Positions 38,925 through 49,698 are shown, counted from the first letter of the stretch. The stretch: 64,000 nucleotides of DNA from Fuerstiella sp. (GCA_014238335.1 JABABI010000005.1:1-64000); one strand, 5' to 3'. The notes: generated from the letters alone by a model not told the origin. Numbers and translations are program-made.

Positions 38925-40400
38925 TTACGCAATGATGGCGTCGATGGGTTTGCCGAGGTCGATTTCCAGGCGTTTATGTCCTGGCACTTCCAATCGGCGG
39001 GGATTGAGTCCCAGCTGGTGCAGCACGGTGGCATGGATGTCGGTGACGTAGTGCCGGTCTTCCACCGCATGGAATCCCAACTCGTCTGTCGCACCATGAG
39101 CGACGCCGCCCTTCAGTCCGCCGCCTGCCATCCAGACGGAGAAACCGTACGGATGATGATCTCGGCCATCCGATTTTTCGGAACCTGGAGTCCGTCCGAA
39201 TTCTGTCGCCCACACGACCAGAGTTTCGTCCAGCAGTCCTCGCTGTTTCAAATCCTTCAACAGGGCCGCGATAGGCTTGTCGACACGACCGCAGTTGCGG
39301 GTGTGGTTGTCTTTCAGCTTGGTATGAGCATCCCAGCCGCCTCCGCCCCCGCCTCCATCGTAAATCTGTACGAAACGGACTCCCTGCTGTATCAGTCGTC
39401 GAGCTGCCAGGGCCTGGCGCCCCATGCCTTCGGTTGCCTTGTTGTCCAGGCCATACGCTGTCTGAGTCGCACTGGTTTCTCGGGACAGGTCGACAATACC
39501 GGGAACCGACATCTGCATGCGGAACGCCAACTCGTACGCTTTAATCCGCGCTGTCAGTTGCTGATCATCCGGATACTGAGCGGCGGTCAGCTGGTTCAGA
39601 TCGCGCAGCAGGTCCAACTGGTCACGACGTTCTCCGACGCCGACTTTGTCGCCTGGTGTACCAAACGGCAGAGGATTTCTGGGGTCCAGTGCCATTTGTA
39701 CCCCCGCATGCTGGGGACCAAGATAACTGCCATCATGAGCACCAATACCGCCGCAGCAGTCTCCGGGCGGCGGGCCCATGACCACAAACTGCGGCAGGTT
39801 TTCGTTCAGACTGCCCAGTCCGTAATGCACCCATGAACCAATCGAAGGAAAGAAGCCGTCAAAAATGTGTCGACCCGTATGAAATTGCAATTGCGCGGCG
39901 TGGTCGTTGTCGGTCGTCCACATGGAACGCACGACGGAAATGTCATCGATACAACTGCCCACGTGAGGCCACCAGTCGCTGACTTCAATGCCGCTTTCAC
40001 CGCGACGCTGAAAACCGACCTGCAGGGGATAAACCTGCGCCATCAGGTCTCGCGGTTTTCCGGCAAAGTCGCGCACGTTTTTTCGGTAAAACGGTGAATC
40101 CAGAACCTCCGATTTGTACGGAGTTTCTTCAATCGTTTTGCCGGCGTGAGTGTTCAGAGCCGGCTTGTGATCGAACGATTCCAGATGGCTGGTCCCGCCA
40201 TTCATGAAGAACCAGATCACACATTTCGCTTTGGGGGCGAAATGTGTCTGGAGCGCCGAAGACGCTGCGGCTTCTGCGCCTTTTCCATCGCGTTGCAGCA
40301 TGGCGCCCAGAGCCAGACCGGTGAAACCAAGACCGGTGTCCGCCAGAAACTGTCGGCGATGGCGGTGGCCACCGCCAATGTGATTCGATGATTCGGTCAT
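38925..40400 (-). CDS. DUF1501 family protein
   Basis: '[25 protein letters not shown]', '[21 protein letters not shown]', '[38 protein letters not shown]'. Confidence 0.95.
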   Translation of the reverse strand: MTESSNHIGGGHRHRRQFLADTGLGFTGLALGAMLQRDGKGAEAAASSALQTHFAPKAKCVIWFFMNGGTSHLESFDHKPALNTHAGKTIEETPYKSEVLDSPFYRKNVRDFAGKPRDLMAQVYPLQVGFQRRGESGIEVSDWWPHVGSCIDDISVVRSMWTTDNDHAAQLQFHTGRHIFDGFFPSIGSWVHYGLGSLNENLPQFVVMGPPPGDCCGGIGAHDGSYLGPQHAGVQMALDPRNPLPFGTPGDKVGVGERRDQLDLLRDLNQLTAAQYPDDQQLTARIKAYELAFRMQMSVPGIVDLSRETSATQTAYGLDNKATEGMGRQALAARRLIQQGVRFVQIYDGGGGGGGWDAHTKLKDNHTRNCGRVDKPIAALLKDLKQRGLLDETLVVWATEFGRTPGSEKSDGRDHHPYGFSVWMAGGGLKGGVAHGATDELGFHAVEDRHYVTDIHATVLHQLGLNPRRLEVPGHKRLEIDLGKPIDAIIA

Positions 40401-40541
40401 TGCGTCTCCAGCCTGCTGAGGAAGCTGTCTGGCTTCCCGAAAGCACTATCTTATCGTGACGAAGTCGTTATGTAAGAAAAGAACATGCACCAGATTTTCT
40501 TTGGCACGCATACCAGGATCAGTCGACGGAGCCTGCGTCGC

Positions 40542-43500
40542 TTAACCTCCGGCTGCAAACGGCTGCGTGGGCGCCTCCTGCAACACTCCTTTATGTTCGG
40601 TCAGAAACGTCCGACAGCGAACTGCCTCGTCGGCAGTCGGACTTCGTGACAAGACAGTTTCAAAAGCAGCTGTTACAAAGTCCGATTCGTCAGCCAACTG
40701 TTCGGCAATCATCCGCGCACTGTCCAGCGTCAAGCCGCTGTTCATCATGGCCAGAGACTGATGCGGCACAACACTTTCCTTGCGGCGGTAACAGGAATTC
40801 GGATCGGCCACGTCAAAGACTTCCAGCATGGCCATCTTTTCATTGGGCGTGTTGCGAAAGTACAGACTGCGCCGCAGAGTTTTCTCGCCGGCAGTTTCCG
40901 GGATCTCCGGACCGCCTGGTGTCATGTCCAGCCGCGACGCCAGAAACAGGCTGCTGTCACGTACAACTTCAGCTTCCATCCGCCGTGAGTTCATCCGCCA
41001 CAGAAAGTGGTTTTCCGGATCGCGTTCCACGTCAACAGCACTGGAGGTCGGCGTACTGGCCATCCGGTACACTGCGGACAGGACGATCTGTTTGTGCAAA
41101 GGTTTCATCTTCCAGCCGTTGTGAATCAGCTGTGCGGCCAGCCAGTTCAACAGTTGCGGGTGTGTCGGCTTGCGGCCATTCAGTCCGAAGTTTTCGGGCG
41201 TGGCTACGAGCGGCTGTCCGAAATGGCGGCCCCACAGATGATTGGCCGCCACTCGCGCCGTGCGCGGATTGTCGGGCATAGTCATCCACTTCGCCAGGGC
41301 ACTGCGCCGACCGGTGCTGGTCTTCGGAAACTGATCACCGATTGCGGTGTAGGACTCCGTCGGATTCTTCGCCGCGTCGCGAGCGGCTGTCAGCTTTGCC
41401 GTTGCAGCGGCCCGTTTATCGTCTGAGTCGCCTGCTTTCACGACTTCAATTTCTGCCTGCAGCACGGCCACGGCAAGTTCCGCGGCAGACGCGGCACGTG
41501 CACTTTGCTGTGCCGCTTGTTGTTTGTCTTTGAGGTGCAATGCGATATCGGCTGCCAGCCGTAAACGAATCGATTCCGCTTTTCCGTGCGCGAGTTTCAT
41601 CCCGGCCTGAGCCAGCAGGACGTCGCGATCCGCGTCATGTTTTCGTTGCTCCAGCGTCTCAAGGGAATCAACCTGTCTGGTAATCTTCAGCGCTAGAAAC
41701 TCGGCTGCCCCCTGATGGACCCACAGGGCAAACCGACCGTCGCGCCGTTCCACCGGCATAGTATAGTCCAGCTTGCGAGTGCCATTCAGATCGATGGTGA
41801 GCTTTGAGCCGTGGACGGAAACATCCAGCACGGCTTCTTCGCCGACCTTCAGTTCCGTGCGCACGATTCCTGTCTGGGGATAGACCTGTTTTCCGCCCAC
41901 GCGATGAAATGCCTGCACGCTTTGACGATCGTCGCCGGTACTGGTGTAGACGTCCTGTGACTGGCCCTTGTCCTGGTAGTCGAAGCTGAACCCGATGGAC
42001 CGGTACGTGCCGGGGCTGAGCGGACGGTAACGCAGATGAACATGGAAATCGCGAGGATGATTCGCTTTGCTGACCATCGTGGCAAAACTGGACACAGCTG
42101 ACTGAACCAGTTTGCCGTCAGCGTAATTCCATGCCCCATTAACGGTTTCCCACACTTCGGGAGCAGCAGCAGAGAATGTTTCGTGCAGAAAAATTTCCGG
42201 CTTCGCCGAGGGCTTCTGTTCAGCGCCGATGGCAGCCGCCAGTTTTTCGCCGGCCAGTTTCGCCGTGGTATGTTTGTCCTGCAGCTGTGTTTCGGCAGCC
42301 GACACCAGTTCCTGCGCCTGTGTGAGGACCGTTTCACGAACACCAGGTCGCAGCATCGGGTACCATGTTTCCGCAGGCAGGTTGATTTCTGAGATGTCGA
42401 CTTTGCCTCCCAGAGATGCCGGCACGCCAGGCGTCAGCAACTTCGTTTCGTCTGGATATCGATTGTCGCCGCGTTCGAAACGGTAGGTCGGAACATCGGG
42501 ATTCTTGTCGTACGCCAAAGCAATTCCGTCGGACAGTACCTGGCCCAACGTGGCGTCCTTCTGAGTTGCCGTCAGGGCAGAGATGCGATCCGTGCGCACG
42601 TCGTGCGGTTCAAAGAATGCACGGAAGCGATAGTACTCTTCCTGGCTGACAGGATCGAACTTGTGATCGTGGCAGCGGCAGCAGCGAAACGTCAGTCCCA
42701 GAAAGGCTTCGCCCGTCCGTTCGACGGTCTCAAACATCCAGACGTTGCGGTCAAACTTGTACCAGTTGCGTCCCAGATATCCGGTCGCCGGCAGAACGGC
42801 AGGATCTCCGCCGGAAATTTCATCAGCCGCCAGCATTTCACGGATCATCTGGTCGTAGCCCTTGTCATTGTTCAATGACTTTACGATCCAGTCGCGCCAG
42901 CGCCAGATGTGACGCTGGCTGTAACGAATTTCGTTAATGCCCCGGCTGCCGTACCAGTCGCTGTAACGCCAGACATCCATCCAGTGCCGTCCCCACCGTT
43001 CACCGTACTGCGGACGATTCAGCAATTCGTCAACAGTGTTTTCGTACGCTGATGGGGAATCCGTCGCGAGAAAATCGTGCAGTTCCTGACGAGTTGGCGG
43101 CAATCCGATCAGGTCCAGGAATACTCGCCGCAACCACGCCGCCTTCGAAGTTTCAGCGACGTGCGGCAACGTGTTTGTTTCTCGCGCGGCGGCAACAAAG
43201 TAATCGATTTCGTTCCGACACCAGTCAGCTTCCGTGACGTCGGGCAGTTGTGGTTGTTCGATTGGCTGATACGACCACCAGGACTTTGGGTCAGACTGCG
43301 GTTGCTCGTCAGCCGGTTCCTGCGCACCATCCGCAATCCAGACGCGGATCAATTCGATTTCCCTGTCCGTCATCGGCGAACCTTCGTTCGCAGGGGGCAT
43401 GCGGAAGCCCGCGTCGCCGGTCAGCACGTCCAGCAGCAGGCTTTCGTCGGGTTTGCCGGAGGTAACGGCAGCACCTGATTCTCCGCCCGCGAGCAGCGAG

Positions 43501-43673
43501 GTCGTCGTGTCCAGACGCAACCCACTTTGCTGCTTCAGCGCCCCATGGCAGGCGTAGCATTTGTGTTTCAGCAGCGGCTTTACGTCACGAAGATAATCGA
43601 CTTCACCTGCCGCCACCATTGACGCCGCAGGCATCAGCAGAACGGACAACAGGTGCAGAGCAGTTGACTTCAT
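40542..43673 (-). CDS. PSD1 + DUF1549 + DUF1553 protein with inserted LamG/3-keto-disaccharide-hydrolase-like domain
   Basis: 'LLKHKCYACHGALKQQSGLRLDT' (cytochrome-like), 'FRCCRCHDHKFDPVSQEEYYRFRAFFEP', internal beta-rich segment 'ETVNGAWNYADGKLVQSAVSSFATMVSKANHPRDFHVHLRYRPLSPGTYRSIGFSFDYQDKGQSQDVY', then 'DNPRTARVAANHLWGRHFGQPLVATPENFG'. Confidence 0.93.
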   Translation of the reverse strand: MKSTALHLLSVLLMPAASMVAAGEVDYLRDVKPLLKHKCYACHGALKQQSGLRLDTTTSLLAGGESGAAVTSGKPDESLLLDVLTGDAGFRMPPANEGSPMTDREIELIRVWIADGAQEPADEQPQSDPKSWWSYQPIEQPQLPDVTEADWCRNEIDYFVAAARETNTLPHVAETSKAAWLRRVFLDLIGLPPTRQELHDFLATDSPSAYENTVDELLNRPQYGERWGRHWMDVWRYSDWYGSRGINEIRYSQRHIWRWRDWIVKSLNNDKGYDQMIREMLAADEISGGDPAVLPATGYLGRNWYKFDRNVWMFETVERTGEAFLGLTFRCCRCHDHKFDPVSQEEYYRFRAFFEPHDVRTDRISALTATQKDATLGQVLSDGIALAYDKNPDVPTYRFERGDNRYPDETKLLTPGVPASLGGKVDISEINLPAETWYPMLRPGVRETVLTQAQELVSAAETQLQDKHTTAKLAGEKLAAAIGAEQKPSAKPEIFLHETFSAAAPEVWETVNGAWNYADGKLVQSAVSSFATMVSKANHPRDFHVHLRYRPLSPGTYRSIGFSFDYQDKGQSQDVYTSTGDDRQSVQAFHRVGGKQVYPQTGIVRTELKVGEEAVLDVSVHGSKLTIDLNGTRKLDYTMPVERRDGRFALWVHQGAAEFLALKITRQVDSLETLEQRKHDADRDVLLAQAGMKLAHGKAESIRLRLAADIALHLKDKQQAAQQSARAASAAELAVAVLQAEIEVVKAGDSDDKRAAATAKLTAARDAAKNPTESYTAIGDQFPKTSTGRRSALAKWMTMPDNPRTARVAANHLWGRHFGQPLVATPENFGLNGRKPTHPQLLNWLAAQLIHNGWKMKPLHKQIVLSAVYRMASTPTSSAVDVERDPENHFLWRMNSRRMEAEVVRDSSLFLASRLDMTPGGPEIPETAGEKTLRRSLYFRNTPNEKMAMLEVFDVADPNSCYRRKESVVPHQSLAMMNSGLTLDSARMIAEQLADESDFVTAAFETVLSRSPTADEAVRCRTFLTEHKGVLQEAPTQPFAAGG

Positions 43674-43705
43674 AAACTCAGCCGAAAGTAAGAACCCAAT
43701 AAAAA

Positions 43706-44785
43706 CTACGCTTCGAGCACAGCTGTTTGCCCGGCCAGAGTTTCGTACGCTGACCGCAACAGGTCTTCCGTCTGCTCAAAGCTGATACAGCCGTCCGTGA
43801 TCGAAACACCATATTCCAGAGCACTGAGGTCGGGGTCGAGAGCCTGTTTGCCGGCATTAAGATTACTTTCCAGCATCAGTCCCACAATCGTATCATTACC
43901 GTCAGCTCGCTGCTGAACAACATCATTCCAGACCAGAGGCTGTTTTGTGTAGTCCTTGCTGGAATTGGCATGACTGCAGTCGACGACAAATCTTGGCGGC
44001 AGGTCAGCTTCTTTGAGCAGGCGGCTGGCTTCCGCCAGACTGTCAGTATCGTAGTTCGGGCCGGTGCGACCGCCCCGCAGAATCAGGTGGCCCATGTCGT
44101 TGCCTCGAGTATTCACGATGCACGTTTTGCCGTGGTTGTCGATTCCCAGAAAACAGTGTTCCGCCCTCGCGGCACTCATGGCGTTTGTCGCAACTTCCAG
44201 GCTGCCTTCCGTGCTGTTCTTGAAGCCAACAGGCATGGAAAGGCCACTGGCCATTTGGCGATGCGTTGGCGATTCTGTTGTTCGGGCACCAATGGACGCG
44301 ACCGTAATCAGGTCGGCAATATACTGCGGCGTGATTGGTTCCAGCATTTCCGTGGCGGCGGGTACTCCGGCCTTATTAACTTCCAGCAGAATTTCACGGG
44401 CCATCCCGACGCCGGTCGCCAGGTCAAACGTGCCGTTCAAATGCGGATCGTTGATCAAACCTTTCCAGCCCACTGTGGTGCGAGGTTTCTCAAAGTAGAC
44501 TCGCATGACGACAACAATTCGGTCGCTGACTTCAGCCGCCAGCGGTGCCAGTCGGTTGGCGTATTCAATGGCGATGTCCTTGTTGTGAATCGAGCACGGC
44601 CCGACGATTGCGACCAGGCGACGATCTTCCCCCTTGAGAATACGTTTTACGGCCTCGCGTGAGTCGTATACGAACCGGGCAACGTCGTCCGTGAGCGGAT
44701 ACTTGTCCTTGAGCAGTGCTGGTGCGGTCAGCGGGATGTTCTCCCGGATATTGACGTCCTGGATCATATGGGTCTGGTCGGTCAT
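43706..44785 (-). CDS. aroG: 3-deoxy-7-phosphoheptulonate synthase (class I DAHP synthase)
   Basis: 'RRLVAIVGPCSIHNKDIAIEYANRLAPLA', 'VVMRVYFEKPRTTVGWKGLINDPHLNGTFD', 'IGARTTESPTHRQMASGLSMPVGFKNSTEGSLEVATNAM', 'VVDCSHANSSKDY'. Confidence 0.95.
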   Translation of the reverse strand: MTDQTHMIQDVNIRENIPLTAPALLKDKYPLTDDVARFVYDSREAVKRILKGEDRRLVAIVGPCSIHNKDIAIEYANRLAPLAAEVSDRIVVVMRVYFEKPRTTVGWKGLINDPHLNGTFDLATGVGMAREILLEVNKAGVPAATEMLEPITPQYIADLITVASIGARTTESPTHRQMASGLSMPVGFKNSTEGSLEVATNAMSAARAEHCFLGIDNHGKTCIVNTRGNDMGHLILRGGRTGPNYDTDSLAEASRLLKEADLPPRFVVDCSHANSSKDYTKQPLVWNDVVQQRADGNDTIVGLMLESNLNAGKQALDPDLSALEYGVSITDGCISFEQTEDLLRSAYETLAGQTAVLEA

Positions 44786-44958
44786 GGCATTACCTGCCGA
44801 GCAGCTGTGTGCTCGTTATGTGTTGGCGTTCTGAAAAGTGAGGGTTGTCACGCGTTACGCACGTCCTGAAGGCCCAATTCCCCCAAAACTCACTACGTCG
44901 TGGACTGACGCAGGTGATTGGTGTCCCGCAGTTTGGTGTTTAGCGTGAACTGACTGTC

Positions 44959-44976
44959 ACGCTTTTCCAAAAGCGT
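44959..44976. promoter_or_regulatory. Perfect 8-bp-arm dyad upstream of aroG (possible operator)
   Basis: ACGCTTTT-CC-AAAAGCGT, ~175 bp upstream of the minus-strand DAHP synthase start. A 2-nt loop argues for a protein-binding dyad over a hairpin. Confidence 0.3.
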
Positions 44977-45331
44977 ATCGATTTGGATTTTGTTACAAAA
45001 TCTCAGGTGATTATCGTTTGTGTCGCGCAAACACACTGCTCACAGCGACTTGAAGAAGTATTCCTCAATGATCAGCCGTGTTCAATCACGGAGTGCGAAA
45101 ACAGGAGATTGCGTCACAATTCGCGATATTCGGCACATCGGCGTACAACAATTCCGAGAAGTAGTTCCGTGACAGCGACTTGCGGATACAATTCTGTCAC
45201 ATGCCAACCCCACGGGCCTTCCCGCACTTTCCGGCTGACACCGTCGGTCAAGGTGGTGGGTCTGTTCGTATCGGAACTTTGAAATTCCAGGCACAGCAAA
45301 GTCAGACGAAAGAACTCCGGAGCGACCGTTA

Positions 45332-48300
45332 ATGTCATCAGTTACTTTGACAGATAATCCGGAGGTCGGTCGACTGCTGAACCGATGCCGCCGCCAGATC
45401 GTACGACACACTCTGTTAAGCGGAACTGCAACACTGCTGATTGTTGTGATTGTGTACCTGCTGACTGCGGCGGCACTGGATTATCTGATCGGACTTCCGG
45501 CGACGGTTCGTGCAATTCTGCTGTTCAGCTTCTGTCTGATTAGCGGCTGGGTCGGGTGGAAATTCATGGTCGCTCCGCTGAAGTCTTCCGTTTCTGAAAC
45601 CGAACTGGGAGCTGCGATTGATCTGTCGTGTCCGGATTTGAATGAAAGTCTGGCAACACTGATCTCGATTGAACGTCCGGAAGCCACCACCGGCGAAGCC
45701 GGGTCCGCCGTCATGCGTGGACGCCTGCGTGATCAGGTGACGGCTCATCTGGGGCAGATCGAATCTCGCGACGTGGTGAACAGCAGCAAAACTCGAAATC
45801 GCTGTGGCACGGCAGTCGGGTTGATTGTCGCGGCCATGTTGCCGGTGCTGCTGTGGCCCTCGGGATCCGGACTGCTGATGCAGCGCATGATCACGCCGTT
45901 TGCCAATCTGGCGACAGCCAGCAACCTGCACTTTGAAGTGGCCGACGGAAATCGGACAGTCGCTCGAGGGACAAACGTCAGAATCGCGGCCACTCCCGGA
46001 TGGCGAACAACCAGCGAGGGTGTTCGGCCGGAACAGGTCGAACTGCAACTCACCGCCGCAACCGGTCATACCGAATCGCTGCCGATGACCTTCGACGAAA
46101 TCGGCGGTGCCTACATCGCAGAGATTTCAAGAATTGCGAACGCTGTGCAGTACCGCGTTATGGGCGGCGGTGCTAAGACGGAATTATTCACTATCAACGT
46201 CGTCGCCGCGCCGGAAATCCAGCTGGCTGTCATGACGGCAACCCCACCCGTCTACACGGGCCGCGCGGTGGAACGTTTTGACGGCATGCTGGGTGAAATG
46301 AGTGTTTTCGAACGCAGCTCGCTGGAGATTCTGCTGGAGTTCAACAAGCCGGTTACGAGGGCGACGCTGCTGTGGGTGGTGCGTGATCAACGACCATTGA
46401 ATGAGACGGAGCTGATGGACCGCGAGTTCGACAACGTCACCGGGGAAGAAATCTTCGAAGAAGATCCGATGGCTGGATTTTTGGATGCCATAGAGCCGCT
46501 GGCCACACACGTCGAGGGTGTGCTGAGCCCCGACGGAACGGTCGCCGTGTTTGCCATGACAGCAGATGTCGGTGGTGACTTTGTCTTTGAAGTGGTCGAC
46601 GAATACGACCTAGTAAATCCATCGGAACCGGATCGCCGCATTCAGGTGGTGTACGATCGACCACCGGAAGTGAAGGTTTCCGGAATTCGCGACGGCGACG
46701 AATTTCGTCCGGACGACATCATTCCGGTAAACGTGTTCAGCATTGACGACATCGGCATCGGTGAACTTGAGCTGCACTATCGCCAGAACGAAGACGTCAC
46801 AAAGATCATTCCTGTGACCGATTTTGATCCTGGTGCCCTGGAAGTCATACACGGCTTCCGCCTGCAGCTGACGGATTTCAAGGTCGCTTCGGGTGACACG
46901 GTGACAGTGCGTGTGCGCGTCGCTGACGAACGCCCCGAACCGGGACCGCAGGATGTGTGGTCGGGTGAATTCACTATCCGTGTCGACAACAACGCAAAAG
47001 CTGCGGGTGCACGGGCCCTGGAGCAGGAGACCCAGGAACTGATCGATGCCCTGAAGGCACTGGAGCAACAGCTGGAAAAAGACGCGAAGAAAGCCGGTGA
47101 GCTGGGAGAGAAGGCACGCGAAGCATGGGACGATGCAGCAAGGGAACAGACGGAGAGGCTTAGCGAAAAGGAACAGCAGCAGGGCCGTATCCTGGAACAG
47201 CTGGCCGAGGAAGTCGCCACCCATCCCATGATGCAGGAATCTGCGGTGAAGTTGCAGGATCTGGGCGAACAAATTCGTGATGACGTGCCGGCAATGCTTG
47301 ACGCCGCCACAAAGCAGAATCGCAGTGAAGCACCGCAGCAGTTACAGGAATCTGCCAACACACTGGAAGACATCCGCCGTGAGTTGCAGACCGAGATCGC
47401 GAAGATTGAAGAAACTGCGTTGCTCGAACAGAATCTCGCGGAGCTCAACCGCCTGGCGATCGATGCCGAACAACTGGCCAAAGATGCAGAACAGCTCGAT
47501 CAGGATCGCAAAGACCCCGCAAGTCGTCCGGAAGAAATGAGCGAGCAGGAGTGGCAGCAGGAACTTGAGCAGCGGCAACAGCAACTCAACGCAGAACGAC
47601 AGCAGCTGAGTGAGGAATTGGGGCAATTGCTGCAGGAACAGCCAGAGCTGCTGGATTCTGCTCAGCGAGCTCAGCGTGAGCAACTGACAGAATTGGCGCA
47701 GCAGGCCCGTGAGCTGGCGGAACAGCAGCATCGCGTGGCGACCGGGGTCGACGAGGAAGCTCAGCAGGTCGGTCGGGATGCATGGCAGCTGGCCAAAGAC
47801 CTTGAACAGGTCCGCCAGGAAGCGAACGTTCTCAACGAGCACATGAAGCAACTGAAAACACCCGCCGCGCCAGCCGACGTCGACAAGCTCGAAGCAGCCG
47901 TCAAACAACTGCAACGCGGCAATCTGGCAGCTCCTCAGCGAAGCGCTGAAGAGGTTGCCGCTGAACTGCAGACGGCAGAACGTGAGCTGGCGACTCCAGC
48001 CAAAGACAATGCGGCGGCCAGCGAAAACGATCCGCCGAATAGTGACCCTGTACCCGAATCGCCACAGCAGGCGCGACAGCGCGAAGCGGCCGCTGAACAG
48101 TCTGCGCAGCTGGCGGACCGGCTGGAACAGATCAGCAAACAACTGCAACAGATGCGTGAAGCACGAAACGCGGCAGCGCCGGCAGGCGAACAGCAGGGTG
48201 ACACGGAATCGCCTCAGGAACATTCTCCGGTGGCGGGTCCGGATGAGCATCCAGAGGGCGAACAGCAGGACGATCCAGTGCGCGATCTTCTGCAACGGCT

Positions 48301-49561
48301 TGACGAACTTGCAGCAGCCGCAGAGCAGGTATCGGACGGTTTGCAGACGGATCCTGCAGCCAGTGACGCCGCTCGTCAGACGGCCGAACAAACCGCAAAA
48401 CGAGCTCAGCAGGGACACGAAGAGGCGACGGCCGGTCGGTTTTCCAGATCTGCGGAAGAACTTCATCAGGCATCGGACACAGCGAATCAGACCTCCGAAC
48501 AGCTGAATAATTCCGAACAGGAGGATCAACGTCAGCAGACAAAGGGCATGAGCGACGAGCTACAGCGCATGGCTGACATCGTGGGCCGACTTCAGCAGGA
48601 CGACGCCTCACAGGCGGCGGCCCAGCAACAGTCACAGCAAGGCATCGCTCAGCAGGCCGCGGAATTGCCACAGCAACTGGGCGATCTGGCGGAACGTCTG
48701 AACCTGCCGCAGCTGGCCATGCAGCAGGAAGGGCAGCAGGCTCAGGAAGCTCAACAGGCGGCCAGTGCGGCTCAGCAGGAAAGTCGTCAGGCAACTTCGC
48801 AACTGCAACAGGGTGAATTTCAGAATGCCGTCGAGTCCGGACGGGACACCGAAGCACAGCTGAATCGACTGGCTCAACTGACCGAAGAGGCCGGACAGCA
48901 ACCGAACGACCAACCGTCACCTGTACCGACAGAAGTTGGCGAAAGCGTGGCGGAGGCGCTGCAGGATCTGCAACAGGCGGCTCAGACCATGCAGCAGTCA
49001 TCGGAACAGGCCGGGCAGCAGCAGTCAGATCAATCGTCTGAACAGGCAGCTCAGGGGCAACAGGGACAGCCATCTGCAGGTGACCAGGCAGCGGCCGGCG
49101 AAGGCCAACCGTCGGGCCAGCAGTCGGGCCAGCAGTCACAGGGCGAACAGCAGTCACAGGGCGAACAGCAGGGACAGAACGGGCAGCCGTCACGAGGCAG
49201 TCAGGGCCAGCAGGGTCAACCTTCAGGAGCCCAACAGCTTTCTGATGCGGCTCAACAACTGGCCCAGGCCGCCGAGCAGGCGCTGCCCGAACAGTTTAAT
49301 CCAGGGCAGATGTCCGACGGTTCTCAGCCTTCAACAGCCGGTCGAGACGCGATGGGCAACGTCTCGATGTGGGACGGTCTTGTGCCCGATGCCGCCGCCG
49401 GCATGGCTGGTTCGCGCAACTGGGGTCAGCAGAACGAAGAACTCGATACGAAGACCGCTGACGGCGTCGCGGCCAGCCGCGACAGCGAGTACCAGGCGCT
49501 GATCCGGATGTACTTCCGCGAAGTTGCCAGAGCGACCGCCGCCCAGGGTTCCGCCGACTGA
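45332..49561 (+). CDS. Very large membrane-anchored coiled-coil, Gln-rich protein (DUF4175-like)
   Basis: Two N-terminal TM helices, beta-rich middle, then ~800 aa Q/A/E-rich coiled coil and low-complexity 'QSGQQSGQQSQGEQQSQGEQQGQNGQPSRGSQGQQGQ'. Conserved-looking C-terminus 'EYQALIRMYFREVARATAAQ'. Confidence 0.85.
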   Translation: MSSVTLTDNPEVGRLLNRCRRQIVRHTLLSGTATLLIVVIVYLLTAAALDYLIGLPATVRAILLFSFCLISGWVGWKFMVAPLKSSVSETELGAAIDLSCPDLNESLATLISIERPEATTGEAGSAVMRGRLRDQVTAHLGQIESRDVVNSSKTRNRCGTAVGLIVAAMLPVLLWPSGSGLLMQRMITPFANLATASNLHFEVADGNRTVARGTNVRIAATPGWRTTSEGVRPEQVELQLTAATGHTESLPMTFDEIGGAYIAEISRIANAVQYRVMGGGAKTELFTINVVAAPEIQLAVMTATPPVYTGRAVERFDGMLGEMSVFERSSLEILLEFNKPVTRATLLWVVRDQRPLNETELMDREFDNVTGEEIFEEDPMAGFLDAIEPLATHVEGVLSPDGTVAVFAMTADVGGDFVFEVVDEYDLVNPSEPDRRIQVVYDRPPEVKVSGIRDGDEFRPDDIIPVNVFSIDDIGIGELELHYRQNEDVTKIIPVTDFDPGALEVIHGFRLQLTDFKVASGDTVTVRVRVADERPEPGPQDVWSGEFTIRVDNNAKAAGARALEQETQELIDALKALEQQLEKDAKKAGELGEKAREAWDDAAREQTERLSEKEQQQGRILEQLAEEVATHPMMQESAVKLQDLGEQIRDDVPAMLDAATKQNRSEAPQQLQESANTLEDIRRELQTEIAKIEETALLEQNLAELNRLAIDAEQLAKDAEQLDQDRKDPASRPEEMSEQEWQQELEQRQQQLNAERQQLSEELGQLLQEQPELLDSAQRAQREQLTELAQQARELAEQQHRVATGVDEEAQQVGRDAWQLAKDLEQVRQEANVLNEHMKQLKTPAAPADVDKLEAAVKQLQRGNLAAPQRSAEEVAAELQTAERELATPAKDNAAASENDPPNSDPVPESPQQARQREAAAEQSAQLADRLEQISKQLQQMREARNAAAPAGEQQGDTESPQEHSPVAGPDEHPEGEQQDDPVRDLLQRLDELAAAAEQVSDGLQTDPAASDAARQTAEQTAKRAQQGHEEATAGRFSRSAEELHQASDTANQTSEQLNNSEQEDQRQQTKGMSDELQRMADIVGRLQQDDASQAAAQQQSQQGIAQQAAELPQQLGDLAERLNLPQLAMQQEGQQAQEAQQAASAAQQESRQATSQLQQGEFQNAVESGRDTEAQLNRLAQLTEEAGQQPNDQPSPVPTEVGESVAEALQDLQQAAQTMQQSSEQAGQQQSDQSSEQAAQGQQGQPSAGDQAAAGEGQPSGQQSGQQSQGEQQSQGEQQGQNGQPSRGSQGQQGQPSGAQQLSDAAQQLAQAAEQALPEQFNPGQMSDGSQPSTAGRDAMGNVSMWDGLVPDAAAGMAGSRNWGQQNEELDTKTADGVAASRDSEYQALIRMYFREVARATAAQGSAD

Positions 49562-49581
49562 CTGACCGCCATAGCATTTTA

Positions 49582-49622
49582 CAGCGTAGTACGCTGACCT
49601 GTGGTCGCGGCGACCGTCTTTC
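49582..49622. repeat. Intergenic palindromic element, copy 2
   Basis: CAGCGTA-G-TACGCTG ACCTGTG GGTCGC-G-GCGACC-style double palindrome. Core TACAGCGTA(G/T)TACGCTGACCTGTGG(T/C)CGCGGCGA(C/A)CGTCTTTCC shared with copy 1. Confidence 0.75.
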
Positions 49623-49698
49623 CCCTCGCGTAAGTCCAGGTCCCTTCCTGAGATCGGCACTCATACGTTGTTTTGGACTGCAGAAAAGGAATCCATCC

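Noticed and set aside
47342-48529. 395-aa minus-strand ORF
   Set aside because: Antisense to the same coiled-coil gene. The Leu/Phe/Arg-rich low-complexity product mirrors the Gln/Glu codons on the other strand.
49111-49180. Short tandem repeat resembling a CRISPR-like or VNTR array
   Set aside because: In-frame 12-18 bp repeats inside the Q-rich coding sequence, with no spacers. Explained by low-complexity coding expansion.
48132-49193. 353-aa minus-strand ORF
   Set aside because: Antisense to the Q-rich repeat region. The Pro/Arg/Val-rich translation is a by-product of the CAG/CAR codon bias.
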